NCBI GenBank assembly: GCA_036401335.1
Contig: DASWVC010000348.1
Coordinates: 1 to 29,246 of the forward strand
Direction: 5' to 3'
DNA from: DASWVC01 sp036401335
GTDB taxonomy: Bacteria > Verrucomicrobiota > Verrucomicrobiia > Chthoniobacterales > JAFAMB01
DNA: 29,246 nt
Each line of letters begins with the position of its first letter. Positions within the stretch are counted from its first letter, which is position 1. Shown piece after piece: positions 1-7,471 of the stretch. The position numbers and the translations under genes are program-made. Under the pieces are notes generated by a model. The model was not told where the DNA came from. It ran no database searches and worked only from the letters and a program-made list of their open reading frames with translations.

Positions 1-165
1 GAAGTGGGCCGGCCGTTGCCGCCGTTCGGCCCGAGGGACCTGGGCCGGAAACGTGCCTGGACGCACAAAGCGGTGAGCAACGCCCGGCTCAAGGCCACCG
101 GTTGGCAGCCGGTTTACCCGACGTTTCGCGAGGGACTGCGAACCTTGTTGAGGGCGTCCGGGTAG
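1..165 (+). CDS. C-terminal fragment of an NAD-dependent epimerase/dehydratase (SDR family)
   Basis: Frame 1 is open from the first base to a TAG at 163-165, giving 54 residues of a protein that starts outside the window. The string KAVSNARLKATGWQPVYPTF followed by REGL is the usual ending of extended SDR-type epimerase/dehydratases, where the last helix pair follows a 'K.VSNA+L...LGW.P.YP.++EGL' pattern. These proteins act in the cytoplasm on nucleotide sugars or related substrates using NAD(P). The Rossmann motif and the catalytic YxxxK are upstream and cannot be seen, so substrate and exact subfamily are unknown. The fragment reads in the same direction as the histidine kinase that follows about 390 bp later and is probably a separate transcription unit. 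Confidence 0.6.
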   Translation, partial: EVGRPLPPFGPRDLGRKRAWTHKAVSNARLKATGWQPVYPTFREGLRTLLRASG

Positions 166-558
166 GCAGGCGTGAATTGTATCACTTGCATCAATGACGA
201 CGGGACATTCGCACTGGAGGTTTGCGGCCGTGGAGAGGAATCTGTTTCCTGAACCATTCGTGGCATTTTGCGGTTCTTCCGTTCGTGTCATTCAATTCGC
301 GCCGTCCCGGCAAGGGGATTGGCCAGCCACAATGGCCTGGGAACGTTCTAAATATTCGTCAAAATGTACGATAGGTAGAGATAGATGCCGAATGTATCGA
401 ATTGGGTCGGGAAGGATCGGATTGCGCCGGTCAAGTTCAAGGCCGCTCGTTTCCCAGGTTGATGCATGGGGCCAAACGTTGAAACGGCAGTTCTTGCAGG
501 CTCTGAGGTCTCCACCTCAGCGCTCCGTCAGTGCGGGCTGATGGTGAGGAGTGTGGCC
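166..558. other. Intergenic stretch without a supported gene
   Basis: Between the SDR tail and the histidine kinase I find no convincing gene. A 115-codon open frame starts at 194 but its translation is low in hydrophobic core residues, rich in Arg/Ser, and runs into the kinase gene, so I treat it as chance. The base composition at 340-400 is locally AT-richer than its surroundings, which fits a promoter for the kinase, but I cannot point to a clear -35/-10 pair. A partial copy of the TGCCAC repeat lies at 254-293. Confidence 0.5.
254..293 (-). repeat. TGCCAC repeat family, partial copy A
   Basis: Read on the minus strand this segment holds two ATG(C/A)CACGAA units separated by GAAGAACCGCAAA. 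It aligns base for base, with a few mismatches, to the left arm of the copy at 20716-20862 (same two units, the same GAA.AACCG.A spacer, and the shared ending CACGAATGG). The right arm is missing, so this is a fragment of the larger element. Confidence 0.5.
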
Positions 559-3210
559 GTGTTTTCGCTGGCCGTGTCGACCCTGGTGATGGCCGGGTGG
601 GGGTTCAACATTGCGGTGTTCACGACCATGCTGCCCGGGCTTGCGAACATGAAGCCGAACTCCGCCGTCTGTTTTATGGGCTTGGGGATTGCCCTCTGGC
701 TCTCACAGAAGCCGTTGAGCGGTTCGAGAAAAACGGTTGCAACCCGCCAGCTTATCGCCCAAGGATGCGCCTCACTTACGGTGCTGGTTGGGTTGGTGAC
801 TTTGGGCGAGCATGCGTGGAAATTTAATGCCGGGATTGATGCCATCTTCTTCCGGCAAAGGCTCCTTGCTCTGCACGTGCCGTATCCGGGCCGTGTCTCG
901 CATGTGACGGCGCTCGAATTCGTCATGTTGGGACTCGCCCTGGTGCTGGTGAACGGACGATCCGCCCGTGGATGGCGGTTGTCCCAGTATTGCGCCCTGT
1001 TTGCAACGTTCATCGGGCTAATGGCCCTGATCGGCTATGCTTACGGCGCGGAAGCGTTCTACCGGATCTCGGACGTTTCGGCGGTCGCGCTGTCTGCGGC
1101 ATTGTTGTTCACGGTGATGGGCGCTGCCATTCTCTGTGCCCGGCCGGATCAAGGCCTGATGGTGACTGTCAACAGCGCCAACCTGGGAGGGTCGATCGCG
1201 CGCCGGATGTTGCCGACGGCGTTTTTGCTCCCGGTGGTCATCGGGTGGGTCCGGCTCCAGGGCCAGCATGCCGGCCTGTATGGGACGGAATTTGGGTTGG
1301 TGATTTTTGCCCTCTCCAACGTGCTGATTTTTGGCGTCCTTGTCTGGTCGGTGTCGCGGTCGTTGAATGCGATCGATGCGGAACGTTTGTGGGCAGCAAG
1401 TAAGTTGAAGACGGCCGAGGAAACGACCCGGCAAGTCAACGACCAGTTGCGTGAACAAGCAGCGGCGCTGGAACGTCGGGTCCAGGAGCGCACCGCGCAG
1501 GTCACGGCGGAAAACGCGGAACGCAGGCGGGCCGAACAGGAGTTGCACCAGTTTCATCTCCAGCATGAGTTGGTGCTTAACGCCGTCGGCGAAGGCATTC
1601 ACGCGCTGGACCGCGAAGGGCGCATCACCTATGAAAATCCCGCCTCGGTCAAAATGCTTGGATGGGAAGCGATGGAACTGGTGGGCCAGCAAGCGCATCC
1701 CAAGATTCACCATACGAGGGCGTCGGGCGCGCCGTACCCTCAACGCGAGTGCCACGTTTATGCCTCGCTGCGGGACGGCCTTCCCCACCGGGTCAGCGAT
1801 GAAGTGTTCTGGCGAAAGGACGGATCGAGTTTTCCGGTGGAATACGTCACTGCGCCCCTGCGGGATGAGGGGGGTGCCATTATCGGCGCCGTCATGGCGT
1901 TCAATGACATCACCGTCCGGAAACGGGCCGAGCAGGAATTGCATCACGCCAAAGCCGCGGCGGAAGCGGCCAGTCGAGCAAAAGGCGAGTTTCTGGCCAA
2001 CATGAGCCACGAAATCCGGACCCCGATGAATGGCGTGATCGGGATGACGGGTTTGTTGCTCGATGGCGACCTTGACCCTCGGCAGCGCGGCTTTGCGGAG
2101 ACGATCCGATCGAGTGCAGACGCGCTCCTGACCATCCTCAACGACATCCTGGATTTCTCCAAGATCGAATCAGGCAAACTGACCTTTGAGACCCTCGACT
2201 TCGACCTGGTCGAGACCGTGGAAGGTACGGTTGACATGCTGGCGGAAGGCGCCCAGGCCAAACGCGTCAGGCTGGAAAGTGTGATGGCCCCGGCCCTGCC
2301 CGTCCGATTGCGCGGCGATCCAGGGCGGCTCCGGCAAATTCTGACGAACCTGATTGGCAACGCCATCAAGTTCACGAACGACGGGGCCGTGACGGTCCGT
2401 TTGTCGAAGGAGAGCGAAACGGCGACACACGCCGTGGTGCGTTTTCAGGTGGAAGACAGCGGGATTGGCATTCCCCCCGAGGCGCAGGACCGGCTTTTCC
2501 AGGCCTTCAGCCAGGCGGACGGTTCGACCACCCGCAAATACGGGGGAACCGGCCTGGGGCTCGCCATTGCCAAACAGCTGGTGCTCCTGATGGACGGCCA
2601 GATTGGCGTGCAGAGTGAGCCGGGCCAGGGTTCCACCTTCTGGTTTACGGCGAAGTTGGGGAAGCAGGCCGTGGCGGCGCCGGTGCCATCGCGCCTGTTC
2701 GACGGCATCGTCGACGCCCTTGACGAGGCTACCGACCGCAACGGCCCGATGGGCGTGACCCCCGCCGAGATTCCACGGGCACCGGACGCTTCGATAGAAA
2801 AGGTGCGCATCCTTTTGGCGGAGGACAATCGGGTGAACCAACGGGTGGCCTTGGGCCAGTTGCAAAAGCTGAGCCTCACGGCGGAGGCCGTAGGAACGGG
2901 ACGGGAGGTGCTCGCTGCCCTCCAGCAACGGCCGTACGATATCATCCTCATGGACTGCCAGATGCCGGAGATGGACGGCTATGAAGCAACCCGGGCAATC
3001 CGGCGACAGGAACGGGCTCCCGGCGGTGCCTGCGTGTGGGTGCCGCCGGTTCACATCATTGCCATGACGGCCAACGCCATGCAGGGGGACCGCGAAAAAT
3101 GCCTCGCGGCGGGAATGGACGATTACCTCAGCAAGCCGGTGCGAGCCGCGGAACTTCAAGGTGCGCTCGAACGCTGGCGAGGGGCGGGCCGGTCGGCCCA
3201 GGAGCGGTGA
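559..3210 (+). CDS. Membrane-bound hybrid sensor histidine kinase/response regulator
   Basis: Senses an unknown signal, autophosphorylates on His and passes the phosphate to its own receiver domain. The first ~270 residues are hydrophobic with about seven to eight membrane segments. Next come a coiled coil (~270-330), a PAS domain (~335-455), HisKA with MSHEIRTPMNG (His484), HATPase_c with N-box NLIGNAIKF and G-boxes DSGIGIP and GGTGLGLAI, and a C-terminal receiver with AEDN, phospho-acceptor Asp799 in ILMDCQMPEMDG and the SKP lysine. I chose GTG 559 because AGGAG (547-551) sits 7 nt upstream; in-frame ATGs at 466 and 541 have no such site but would extend the protein to 914 or 889 residues. 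No separate regulator, HPt protein or output gene is adjacent, so the target is unknown. The family call is certain; the ligand is not predictable. Confidence 0.93.
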   Translation: MFSLAVSTLVMAGWGFNIAVFTTMLPGLANMKPNSAVCFMGLGIALWLSQKPLSGSRKTVATRQLIAQGCASLTVLVGLVTLGEHAWKFNAGIDAIFFRQRLLALHVPYPGRVSHVTALEFVMLGLALVLVNGRSARGWRLSQYCALFATFIGLMALIGYAYGAEAFYRISDVSAVALSAALLFTVMGAAILCARPDQGLMVTVNSANLGGSIARRMLPTAFLLPVVIGWVRLQGQHAGLYGTEFGLVIFALSNVLIFGVLVWSVSRSLNAIDAERLWAASKLKTAEETTRQVNDQLREQAAALERRVQERTAQVTAENAERRRAEQELHQFHLQHELVLNAVGEGIHALDREGRITYENPASVKMLGWEAMELVGQQAHPKIHHTRASGAPYPQRECHVYASLRDGLPHRVSDEVFWRKDGSSFPVEYVTAPLRDEGGAIIGAVMAFNDITVRKRAEQELHHAKAAAEAASRAKGEFLANMSHEIRTPMNGVIGMTGLLLDGDLDPRQRGFAETIRSSADALLTILNDILDFSKIESGKLTFETLDFDLVETVEGTVDMLAEGAQAKRVRLESVMAPALPVRLRGDPGRLRQILTNLIGNAIKFTNDGAVTVRLSKESETATHAVVRFQVEDSGIGIPPEAQDRLFQAFSQADGSTTRKYGGTGLGLAIAKQLVLLMDGQIGVQSEPGQGSTFWFTAKLGKQAVAAPVPSRLFDGIVDALDEATDRNGPMGVTPAEIPRAPDASIEKVRILLAEDNRVNQRVALGQLQKLSLTAEAVGTGREVLAALQQRPYDIILMDCQMPEMDGYEATRAIRRQERAPGGACVWVPPVHIIAMTANAMQGDREKCLAAGMDDYLSKPVRAAELQGALERWRGAGRSAQER

Positions 3211-3219
3211 AGGCCACGT

Positions 3220-3326
3220 ACCAAAGAACCGAAGAATGCCACAAATCAAAAAATGCCGCGATTGAAGAGCAGGGCCATCGCCTGCTTTCAGGTTTTGATT
3301 TTTGATTCTTTGATTTGTGGCATTTA
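3220..3326 (+). repeat. TGCCAC repeat family, copy B
   Basis: This fills the gap between the kinase and the ABC operon. AATGCCACAAATCAAA (3235-3250) is repeated as a perfect 16-bp inverted copy at 3309-3324, around a GC-richer centre. The start, CCAAAGAACCGAAGAATGCC, matches copy E at 19740 almost exactly. The loop is about 58 nt, longer than in a normal terminator, though the element could still fold in RNA and stop transcription downstream of the kinase. Confidence 0.75.
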
Positions 3327-3374
3327 CCTTCAGGCCAGTCTGCGGGTTTTTCCTGCTAGACATGGCTTCGAGCC

Positions 3375-4430
3375 ATGCGGCATGTTGTGCGCCGCATGAG
3401 TCTTGCCCGTGCCACGACCATTTTTACCGTGCTTTGGTTGAGCGTGATCATCGCGTTGCACGCGATGTTGAACCTGGGCCTTGATTTTCGCTCCGATTCC
3501 CGCCCGCAACCGTTTAAGGTGGGGTTTTTGCCGGTCACATGCCACCTCACGTGTCCGGTGACGGATTTTATCAATCGACAGATGTCGGGCCACTCCGAGT
3601 TCCAGCCGATCCGGTTTCAGGGTTGGCCGGAATTAAAGGAAGCTTTCTTGTCCGGAGACACGCCGGCCACTTTCATTCTGGCGCCATTGGCGATGAAACT
3701 GCGCGAGGAAGGCGTTCCGATCAAAATCGTGTACCTCGGCCACCGTGACGGCAGCGCGATGGTGGTGCACCGGGATTCCGACATTCGAACCGTCGGGCAG
3801 CTCCGGGGGAAAACGATCGCGGTGCCGAATCGTTATTCCAACCAGTGGCTGTTGGTGGTCAAGGTGTTAAAAGAGCAAGGGGTGGGGCTGAATGAAGTGA
3901 AGGTTGTAGAAATGCCTCCCCCCGACATGCCGGCCGCGTTGTTCAGCCACGCGGTGGATGCGATCACTTCCGGCGAACCGTTCATGGGCCAAGCCGAACT
4001 CGACGGTTACGGGCGGGTGCTGTACCAGACGAAAGACGTCTGGCCGAATTTCATTTCCTGCGTTTTGGCGGTCAACGAAGCAGCCATCAACAACCATCGG
4101 GAAACCGTGCAAAAATTGGTCGACGGCATTGCGCGAAGCGGTCTCTGGCTGGATCAGACCATGGACCACCGGATGGAGGCCGCGCAGTTTGTCAGCAAAT
4201 TTTATTACAACCAAAACCCGCGGCTGTTGCGGTTTGTCCTGAGCAAACCGCCTGACCGGGTGAAGTACACGAACCTGACCGTACGAAAGCCGGATTTTCT
4301 GGAGATCGAAGCCTTGGGCCGGGAGACGGGCCTGCTGCATGGCAAGGCTACGTTTGAAGATTACGCTGATTCGAGCTTCGTCGGCCCGGAAACGGCCCTA
4401 GAGGCGTACCGCTACGAATTCAAGCAGTGA
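3375..4430 (+). CDS. ABC transporter substrate-binding protein, NitT/TauT (NMT1/SsuA-like) type
   Basis: Periplasmic or membrane-tethered binding protein that would deliver a small substrate to the permease encoded next door. Residues ~15-35 form one hydrophobic segment (signal anchor or uncleaved signal; no lipobox Cys). The rest has the two-lobe layout of the nitrate/sulfonate/taurine/HMP-binding group: an opening strand FKVGFLPVTCHLTCPVTDF, the lobe-1 string GKTIAVPNRYSNQWLL, and DAITSGEPFMGQAE in the hinge-contact region. A close Cys pair (C56, C60) in the first loop is noteworthy. The gene shares a 4-bp ATGA overlap with the permease. ATG 3375 gives 351 residues; ATG 3396 (MSLARATT) is equally possible and neither has a clear ribosome site. 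The substrate cannot be told from sequence; nitrate, sulfonate and pyrimidine precursors all remain possible. Confidence 0.85.
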   Translation: MRHVVRRMSLARATTIFTVLWLSVIIALHAMLNLGLDFRSDSRPQPFKVGFLPVTCHLTCPVTDFINRQMSGHSEFQPIRFQGWPELKEAFLSGDTPATFILAPLAMKLREEGVPIKIVYLGHRDGSAMVVHRDSDIRTVGQLRGKTIAVPNRYSNQWLLVVKVLKEQGVGLNEVKVVEMPPPDMPAALFSHAVDAITSGEPFMGQAELDGYGRVLYQTKDVWPNFISCVLAVNEAAINNHRETVQKLVDGIARSGLWLDQTMDHRMEAAQFVSKFYYNQNPRLLRFVLSKPPDRVKYTNLTVRKPDFLEIEALGRETGLLHGKATFEDYADSSFVGPETALEAYRYEFKQ

Positions 4431-5203
4431 AGAGGTTTGCCGCCTTTTACCTGCCCTTGCTGACGCTTGGGGTTCTCACGCTTGCCTGGGACCAAGTCGT
4501 GGTGCGTTCCGGGACGGATATTTTTCCGCGACCAGTCGACGTCCTGCGGGGGGTGGCTGAGCTTTGCTCGCGCGGTTTGCTCTTGAAATACGTGGTGGCG
4601 TCCCTTTTCCGGGTAAGCATTGGGTTTACCCTGGCCGTGCTGGTGGGCGTTCCAACAGGTTTGATGTTGGGCTGGTTCCGGCCGGCCTTTCTAGCCTTCA
4701 ATCCGCTCATCCAAATCCTTCGCCCCATCTCGCCCATTGCCTGGATCCCGATCGCGATCCTGTGGTTTCACGTCGATGACCGGGCCCCAATTTTCCTTAT
4801 TTTTCTTGCGAGCGTCTTTCCAATCGTGGTTTCGGCGACTGCGGCGGTGCAAAACATCCAACCGGTTTACGTGCGGGCGGCCCGTAACTTCGGGCTGCGC
4901 GGGGTCGATCTGTTCCGGCGGGTGATTTTCCCGGCCTGCTTGCCCCAGATCCTGACCGGGCTGCGCATTGCGCTCGGGATAGCCTGGCTGGTGGTGGTGG
5001 CGGCCGAGATGATTGCGGTCAACTCCGGGCTGGGCTACCTGATTATTGATGCCCGCAATGCGGGCAAACGCTATGACTTGGTGGTCGCGGGAATGATTCT
5101 GATCGGCTTGATCGGCCTCGGGTTGGATTTGATGATCCGACGCCTCGAAACGTTTGATGAGGTGAGGTGGGGTTATCAACAAAAAGGGGGTCAGATTGAA
5201 TGA
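4427..5203 (+). CDS. ABC transporter permease, NitT/TauT (SsuC/TauC-like) type
   Basis: Integral inner-membrane subunit (258 residues, normal for the family) that forms the translocation path as a dimer. About six hydrophobic helices are visible. The cytoplasmic EAA-type coupling loop is clear: VRAARNFGLRGVDLFRRVIF followed by PACLPQILTGLRIALGIAW, which docks the ATPase. The start ATG overlaps the stop of the binding protein by 4 bp, and its own end overlaps the ATPase start by 4 bp (ATGA), so the three genes are probably translationally coupled. The N-terminal string LAWDQVVVRSGTDIFPRPVDVL is also typical of the SsuC/TauC group. Confidence 0.93.
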   Translation: MKRFAAFYLPLLTLGVLTLAWDQVVVRSGTDIFPRPVDVLRGVAELCSRGLLLKYVVASLFRVSIGFTLAVLVGVPTGLMLGWFRPAFLAFNPLIQILRPISPIAWIPIAILWFHVDDRAPIFLIFLASVFPIVVSATAAVQNIQPVYVRAARNFGLRGVDLFRRVIFPACLPQILTGLRIALGIAWLVVVAAEMIAVNSGLGYLIIDARNAGKRYDLVVAGMILIGLIGLGLDLMIRRLETFDEVRWGYQQKGGQIE

Positions 5204-5970
5204 ACCCGGCGATCATTGAAATTGAGCACGTCCACAAGAGCTTCCACGGCAAAGGCCGCACCGCAAACATTGCCGTGCTGGCCGGAATCGACCTGGCGGT
5301 GTACCCGGGAGAATTCGTGTGCCTGGTGGGGCCGTCGGGCTGCGGCAAATCCACCTTGCTGAACATTATCGCGGGTTTCACCAAACCGACTCAGGGGGCA
5401 GTCCGGATTCAGGGAAAACCAGTGGAAGGCCCAAGTCGCGAACGGATTTTCGTGTTTCAGGAAAACGGGGTTTTCCCCTGGTTGAACGTCCGCGAAAACA
5501 TCGGGTTCGGCGTTCAGGCCCGGCCCGCGGAAAAGCGGGCGGTCGTGGACCGCTACCTTGCGCTGATGGGACTCGGCGGGTTCGATCGTGCTTACCCACA
5601 CGAGCTCTCCGGCGGGATGCGTCAGCGGGTGGAGATCGCCCGGGCGCTGGCTGCGGAGCCGACGTTGATCTTCATGGATGAGCCGTTCGGGGCGCTCGAC
5701 TTCCTGACCCGCCTGAAGATGCGGGCCGATTTAGTTTCAATCTGGCAGCAAGAACGAAAAACCATTGTGTTTGTCACCCACGATATCGAAGAGTCGGTGC
5801 AACTGGCCGATCGTGTGATTGTGATGACCCCCCGACCCGCCAGGATTCAGGAGGAGGTGCCGGTGCTCCTGCCCCGGCCCCGCGACTTGGATACGGCCGA
5901 GTACCTCGAGGTGCGCGACCGCATCTTTGCCGTGATGGGCATGAGTCCAAAGGTCGGTGAAACCGGTTAA
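5200..5970 (+). CDS. ABC transporter ATP-binding protein, NitT/TauT (SsuB/TauB-like) type
   Basis: Cytoplasmic ATPase that powers the transporter encoded by the two preceding genes. All nucleotide-binding motifs are intact: Walker A GPSGCGKST (44-52), Q-loop FQENGVFPW (Gln87), signature LSGGMRQR (136-143), Walker B LIFMDE (Glu161), D-loop GALD and switch His194 in FVTHDIEES. The VFPW string after the Q-loop is characteristic of the nitrate/sulfonate/taurine ATPases. Length (256 residues) is normal. It is the last gene of the three-gene unit and is followed at once by a terminator-like hairpin with a T run. Confidence 0.95.
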   Translation: MNPAIIEIEHVHKSFHGKGRTANIAVLAGIDLAVYPGEFVCLVGPSGCGKSTLLNIIAGFTKPTQGAVRIQGKPVEGPSRERIFVFQENGVFPWLNVRENIGFGVQARPAEKRAVVDRYLALMGLGGFDRAYPHELSGGMRQRVEIARALAAEPTLIFMDEPFGALDFLTRLKMRADLVSIWQQERKTIVFVTHDIEESVQLADRVIVMTPRPARIQEEVPVLLPRPRDLDTAEYLEVRDRIFAVMGMSPKVGETG

Positions 5971-5988
5971 GGCGACCATGTTTTTTTT
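5952..5988 (+). terminator. Probable intrinsic terminator after the ABC operon
   Basis: GGTCG (5952-5956) can pair with CGACC (5973-5977); the sequence between contains a second small palindrome, AACCGGTT. The stem is followed, after ATG, by eight T residues (5981-5988). The stem is short and overlaps the last codons and stop of the ATPase gene, so strength is uncertain. A run of eight C residues follows shortly after (5993-6000). Confidence 0.4.
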
Positions 5989-6103
5989 GCCACCCCCCCC
6001 TCAACTACCCGTTCACGAAGCCGCTGGGCAGCCGGTCCGCCGGTCCGGCTTGGGAAAAAGGATGCTTAAAGGCCGGCTTTTGTAAGGAGCAACGATCCTG
6101 ACC

Positions 6104-7183
6104 ATGGCAAAGCCCAGTCTAAACGGGGAACCCTCGTTGGAAGATCTTACGGAGCGCCTGATCGTGGACGCGCACCTCACCAGGTCGGAGGTGCGTTGCG
6201 CGGCCGAACGACTGGCTGATGAAACCGTTTCCGAAGAGGACAAAGCGGTTTTTCTGGTCGCATTGAAAGCCAAAGGTGAAACCGGCGAAGAGCTCGGGTA
6301 TTTCGCTGAGGCCTTCACGGCAATGGCCATCAAGCCGAAGTTGGACCTTGGCGGCCGACCGACGATAGACCTCTGCGGCACCGGCGGTGACCGCCTCGAT
6401 TTGATCAACGTTTCAACGGTTGCCAGTTTCATCGTCGCCGCGGCGGATGTGCCGGTGGTAAAACACGGGAATCGGGCCATCACGTCCCGCTCAGGAGGCG
6501 CTGACCTGCTCGAGCAACTCGGCATCCCGTTGACTTGCCCTGTGGAAGTGACGGAAGCCTGTGTCCAGGAGACCGGGATCGGCTTTCTGTTCGCACCCTT
6601 TTACCACCCTGCCTTTCGTGCCGTAGCGTCGATCCGCCGAAAACTGGCGGAACAGGGGCACGCCACGATCTTCAACCTGCTGGGGCCCCTGGTAAATCCG
6701 GCGAAACCGGATTACCAGCTGGTCGGAGTTTTCTCGCCGAGCGTGCTTGAGAAATACGCTTTGGCGTTAACCCGCCTGGGTCGCCGGCGAGCCTGGGTTG
6801 TCCATGGCGAGGTCCCGGCCGGCTCCGGCATGGATGAAATCTCCACGCTTGGGGAAACCCTGGTTTATGAAGTAAAGGGTGAAGCGGTTACTCCGTTTCA
6901 CCTGTTCCCGGACCAGTATGGCTTGGTCAAACCAAGCCTCCATGAGTTGCGCGGCGGCACGCCCGTTCACAACGCAGAGTTGACGGCCCGGCTTTTGGCA
7001 GGGGTCGAACGGGGGCCGAAACGCGATCTGGTGTTGTTGAACGCTGGGGCGGGTTTGGTGTTGTCGGGCAAAGCTGCGCGCGTCGAAGATGGCCTGCGAC
7101 TGGCCGTGGAACTGGTCGATTCCGGCGCCGCCGCGGCCCGGTTGCGTGCCGTCCAAGAGTTTTTCAAACGAAGGGCAAAATGA
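6104..7183 (+). CDS. trpD: Anthranilate phosphoribosyltransferase
   Basis: Catalyses transfer of phosphoribose from PRPP to anthranilate, the second committed step of tryptophan synthesis, in the cytoplasm. The PRPP-binding loop is CGTGGDRLDLINVST (residues 91-105), followed by KHGNRAITSRSGGADLLEQL and the catalytic-domain string FNLLGPLVNPAKP. The loop differs from the common GTGGDG...FNIST form by having Arg-Leu-Asp-Leu, a variant I associate with Verrucomicrobia/Planctomycetes. At 359 residues it is slightly longer than the usual ~340; two extra residues occur in RRKLAEQGHATIFN. AAGGAG lies about 14 nt before the ATG, further than ideal. No other trp gene is nearby, so this is a stand-alone trpD following an unrelated transporter operon. 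Confidence 0.93.
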   Translation: MAKPSLNGEPSLEDLTERLIVDAHLTRSEVRCAAERLADETVSEEDKAVFLVALKAKGETGEELGYFAEAFTAMAIKPKLDLGGRPTIDLCGTGGDRLDLINVSTVASFIVAAADVPVVKHGNRAITSRSGGADLLEQLGIPLTCPVEVTEACVQETGIGFLFAPFYHPAFRAVASIRRKLAEQGHATIFNLLGPLVNPAKPDYQLVGVFSPSVLEKYALALTRLGRRRAWVVHGEVPAGSGMDEISTLGETLVYEVKGEAVTPFHLFPDQYGLVKPSLHELRGGTPVHNAELTARLLAGVERGPKRDLVLLNAGAGLVLSGKAARVEDGLRLAVELVDSGAAAARLRAVQEFFKRRAK

Positions 7184-7471
7184 CGGGGCGCCGGGGGAGT
7201 GGCTTACGCGGCAAACGGGCTCGCCGCCCGGGCCGGTAAGGCGGCTGGCTCCGGTCACCAGCGCAACACGGCCCCGCAGTTCCGGAAAGTGCATACAATA
7301 GGGGGTGCTATGCCAGCGGCCAAGCGTCGCTTTTGGACCGGTCCTGGTCGGGGCGTGATGTCACGCCTGGTCTCACCCCGATACCCCGGTCGGCGAGGGA
7401 CCGCCGACCTTACCGAGCCCGAACCTCGTTATCTTAGCGCCATTGGCGTGCCGGCGTGGAAATACCGAACC
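7184..7471. other. Convergent intergenic gap between trpD and topB
   Basis: This 288-bp gap separates two genes that converge. Open frames crossing it continue as antisense of topB and have no family resemblance, so I do not call them. The only structure I see is the GC-rich hairpin at 7388-7409 and a shorter inverted pair GCTGG/CCAGC near 7232-7252. Confidence 0.4.
7388..7409. repeat. GC-rich AGGGA-loop hairpin, copy 1
   Basis: GGTCGGC (7388-7394) and GCCGACC (7403-7409) form a perfect 7-bp stem around GAGGGACC. It lies between the converging ends of trpD and topB and could act as a bidirectional terminator or a REP-like element. Closely related hairpins occur at 19851-19870, 20056-20077 and 29098-29119. 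Confidence 0.55.

Noticed and set aside
1018..2010. 330-codon open frame antisense to the histidine kinase
   Set aside because: It is the mirror of the kinase coding frame in high-GC DNA. The translation is rich in Arg, His, Gln and Pro and shows no domain.
2170..3363. 397-codon open frame antisense to the kinase 3' half
   Set aside because: Same cause: high GC keeps the opposite strand open. No family features, while the sense strand has intact HisKA, HATPase and receiver motifs.
3211..3374. Riboswitch upstream of the ABC transporter (for example a TPP type)
   Set aside because: No conserved riboswitch core such as CTGAGA is present. The gap is explained by repeat copy B.
5971..6103. Leader peptide or attenuator upstream of trpD
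   Set aside because: No short frame with consecutive Trp codons and no alternative hairpins beyond the ABC-operon terminator.
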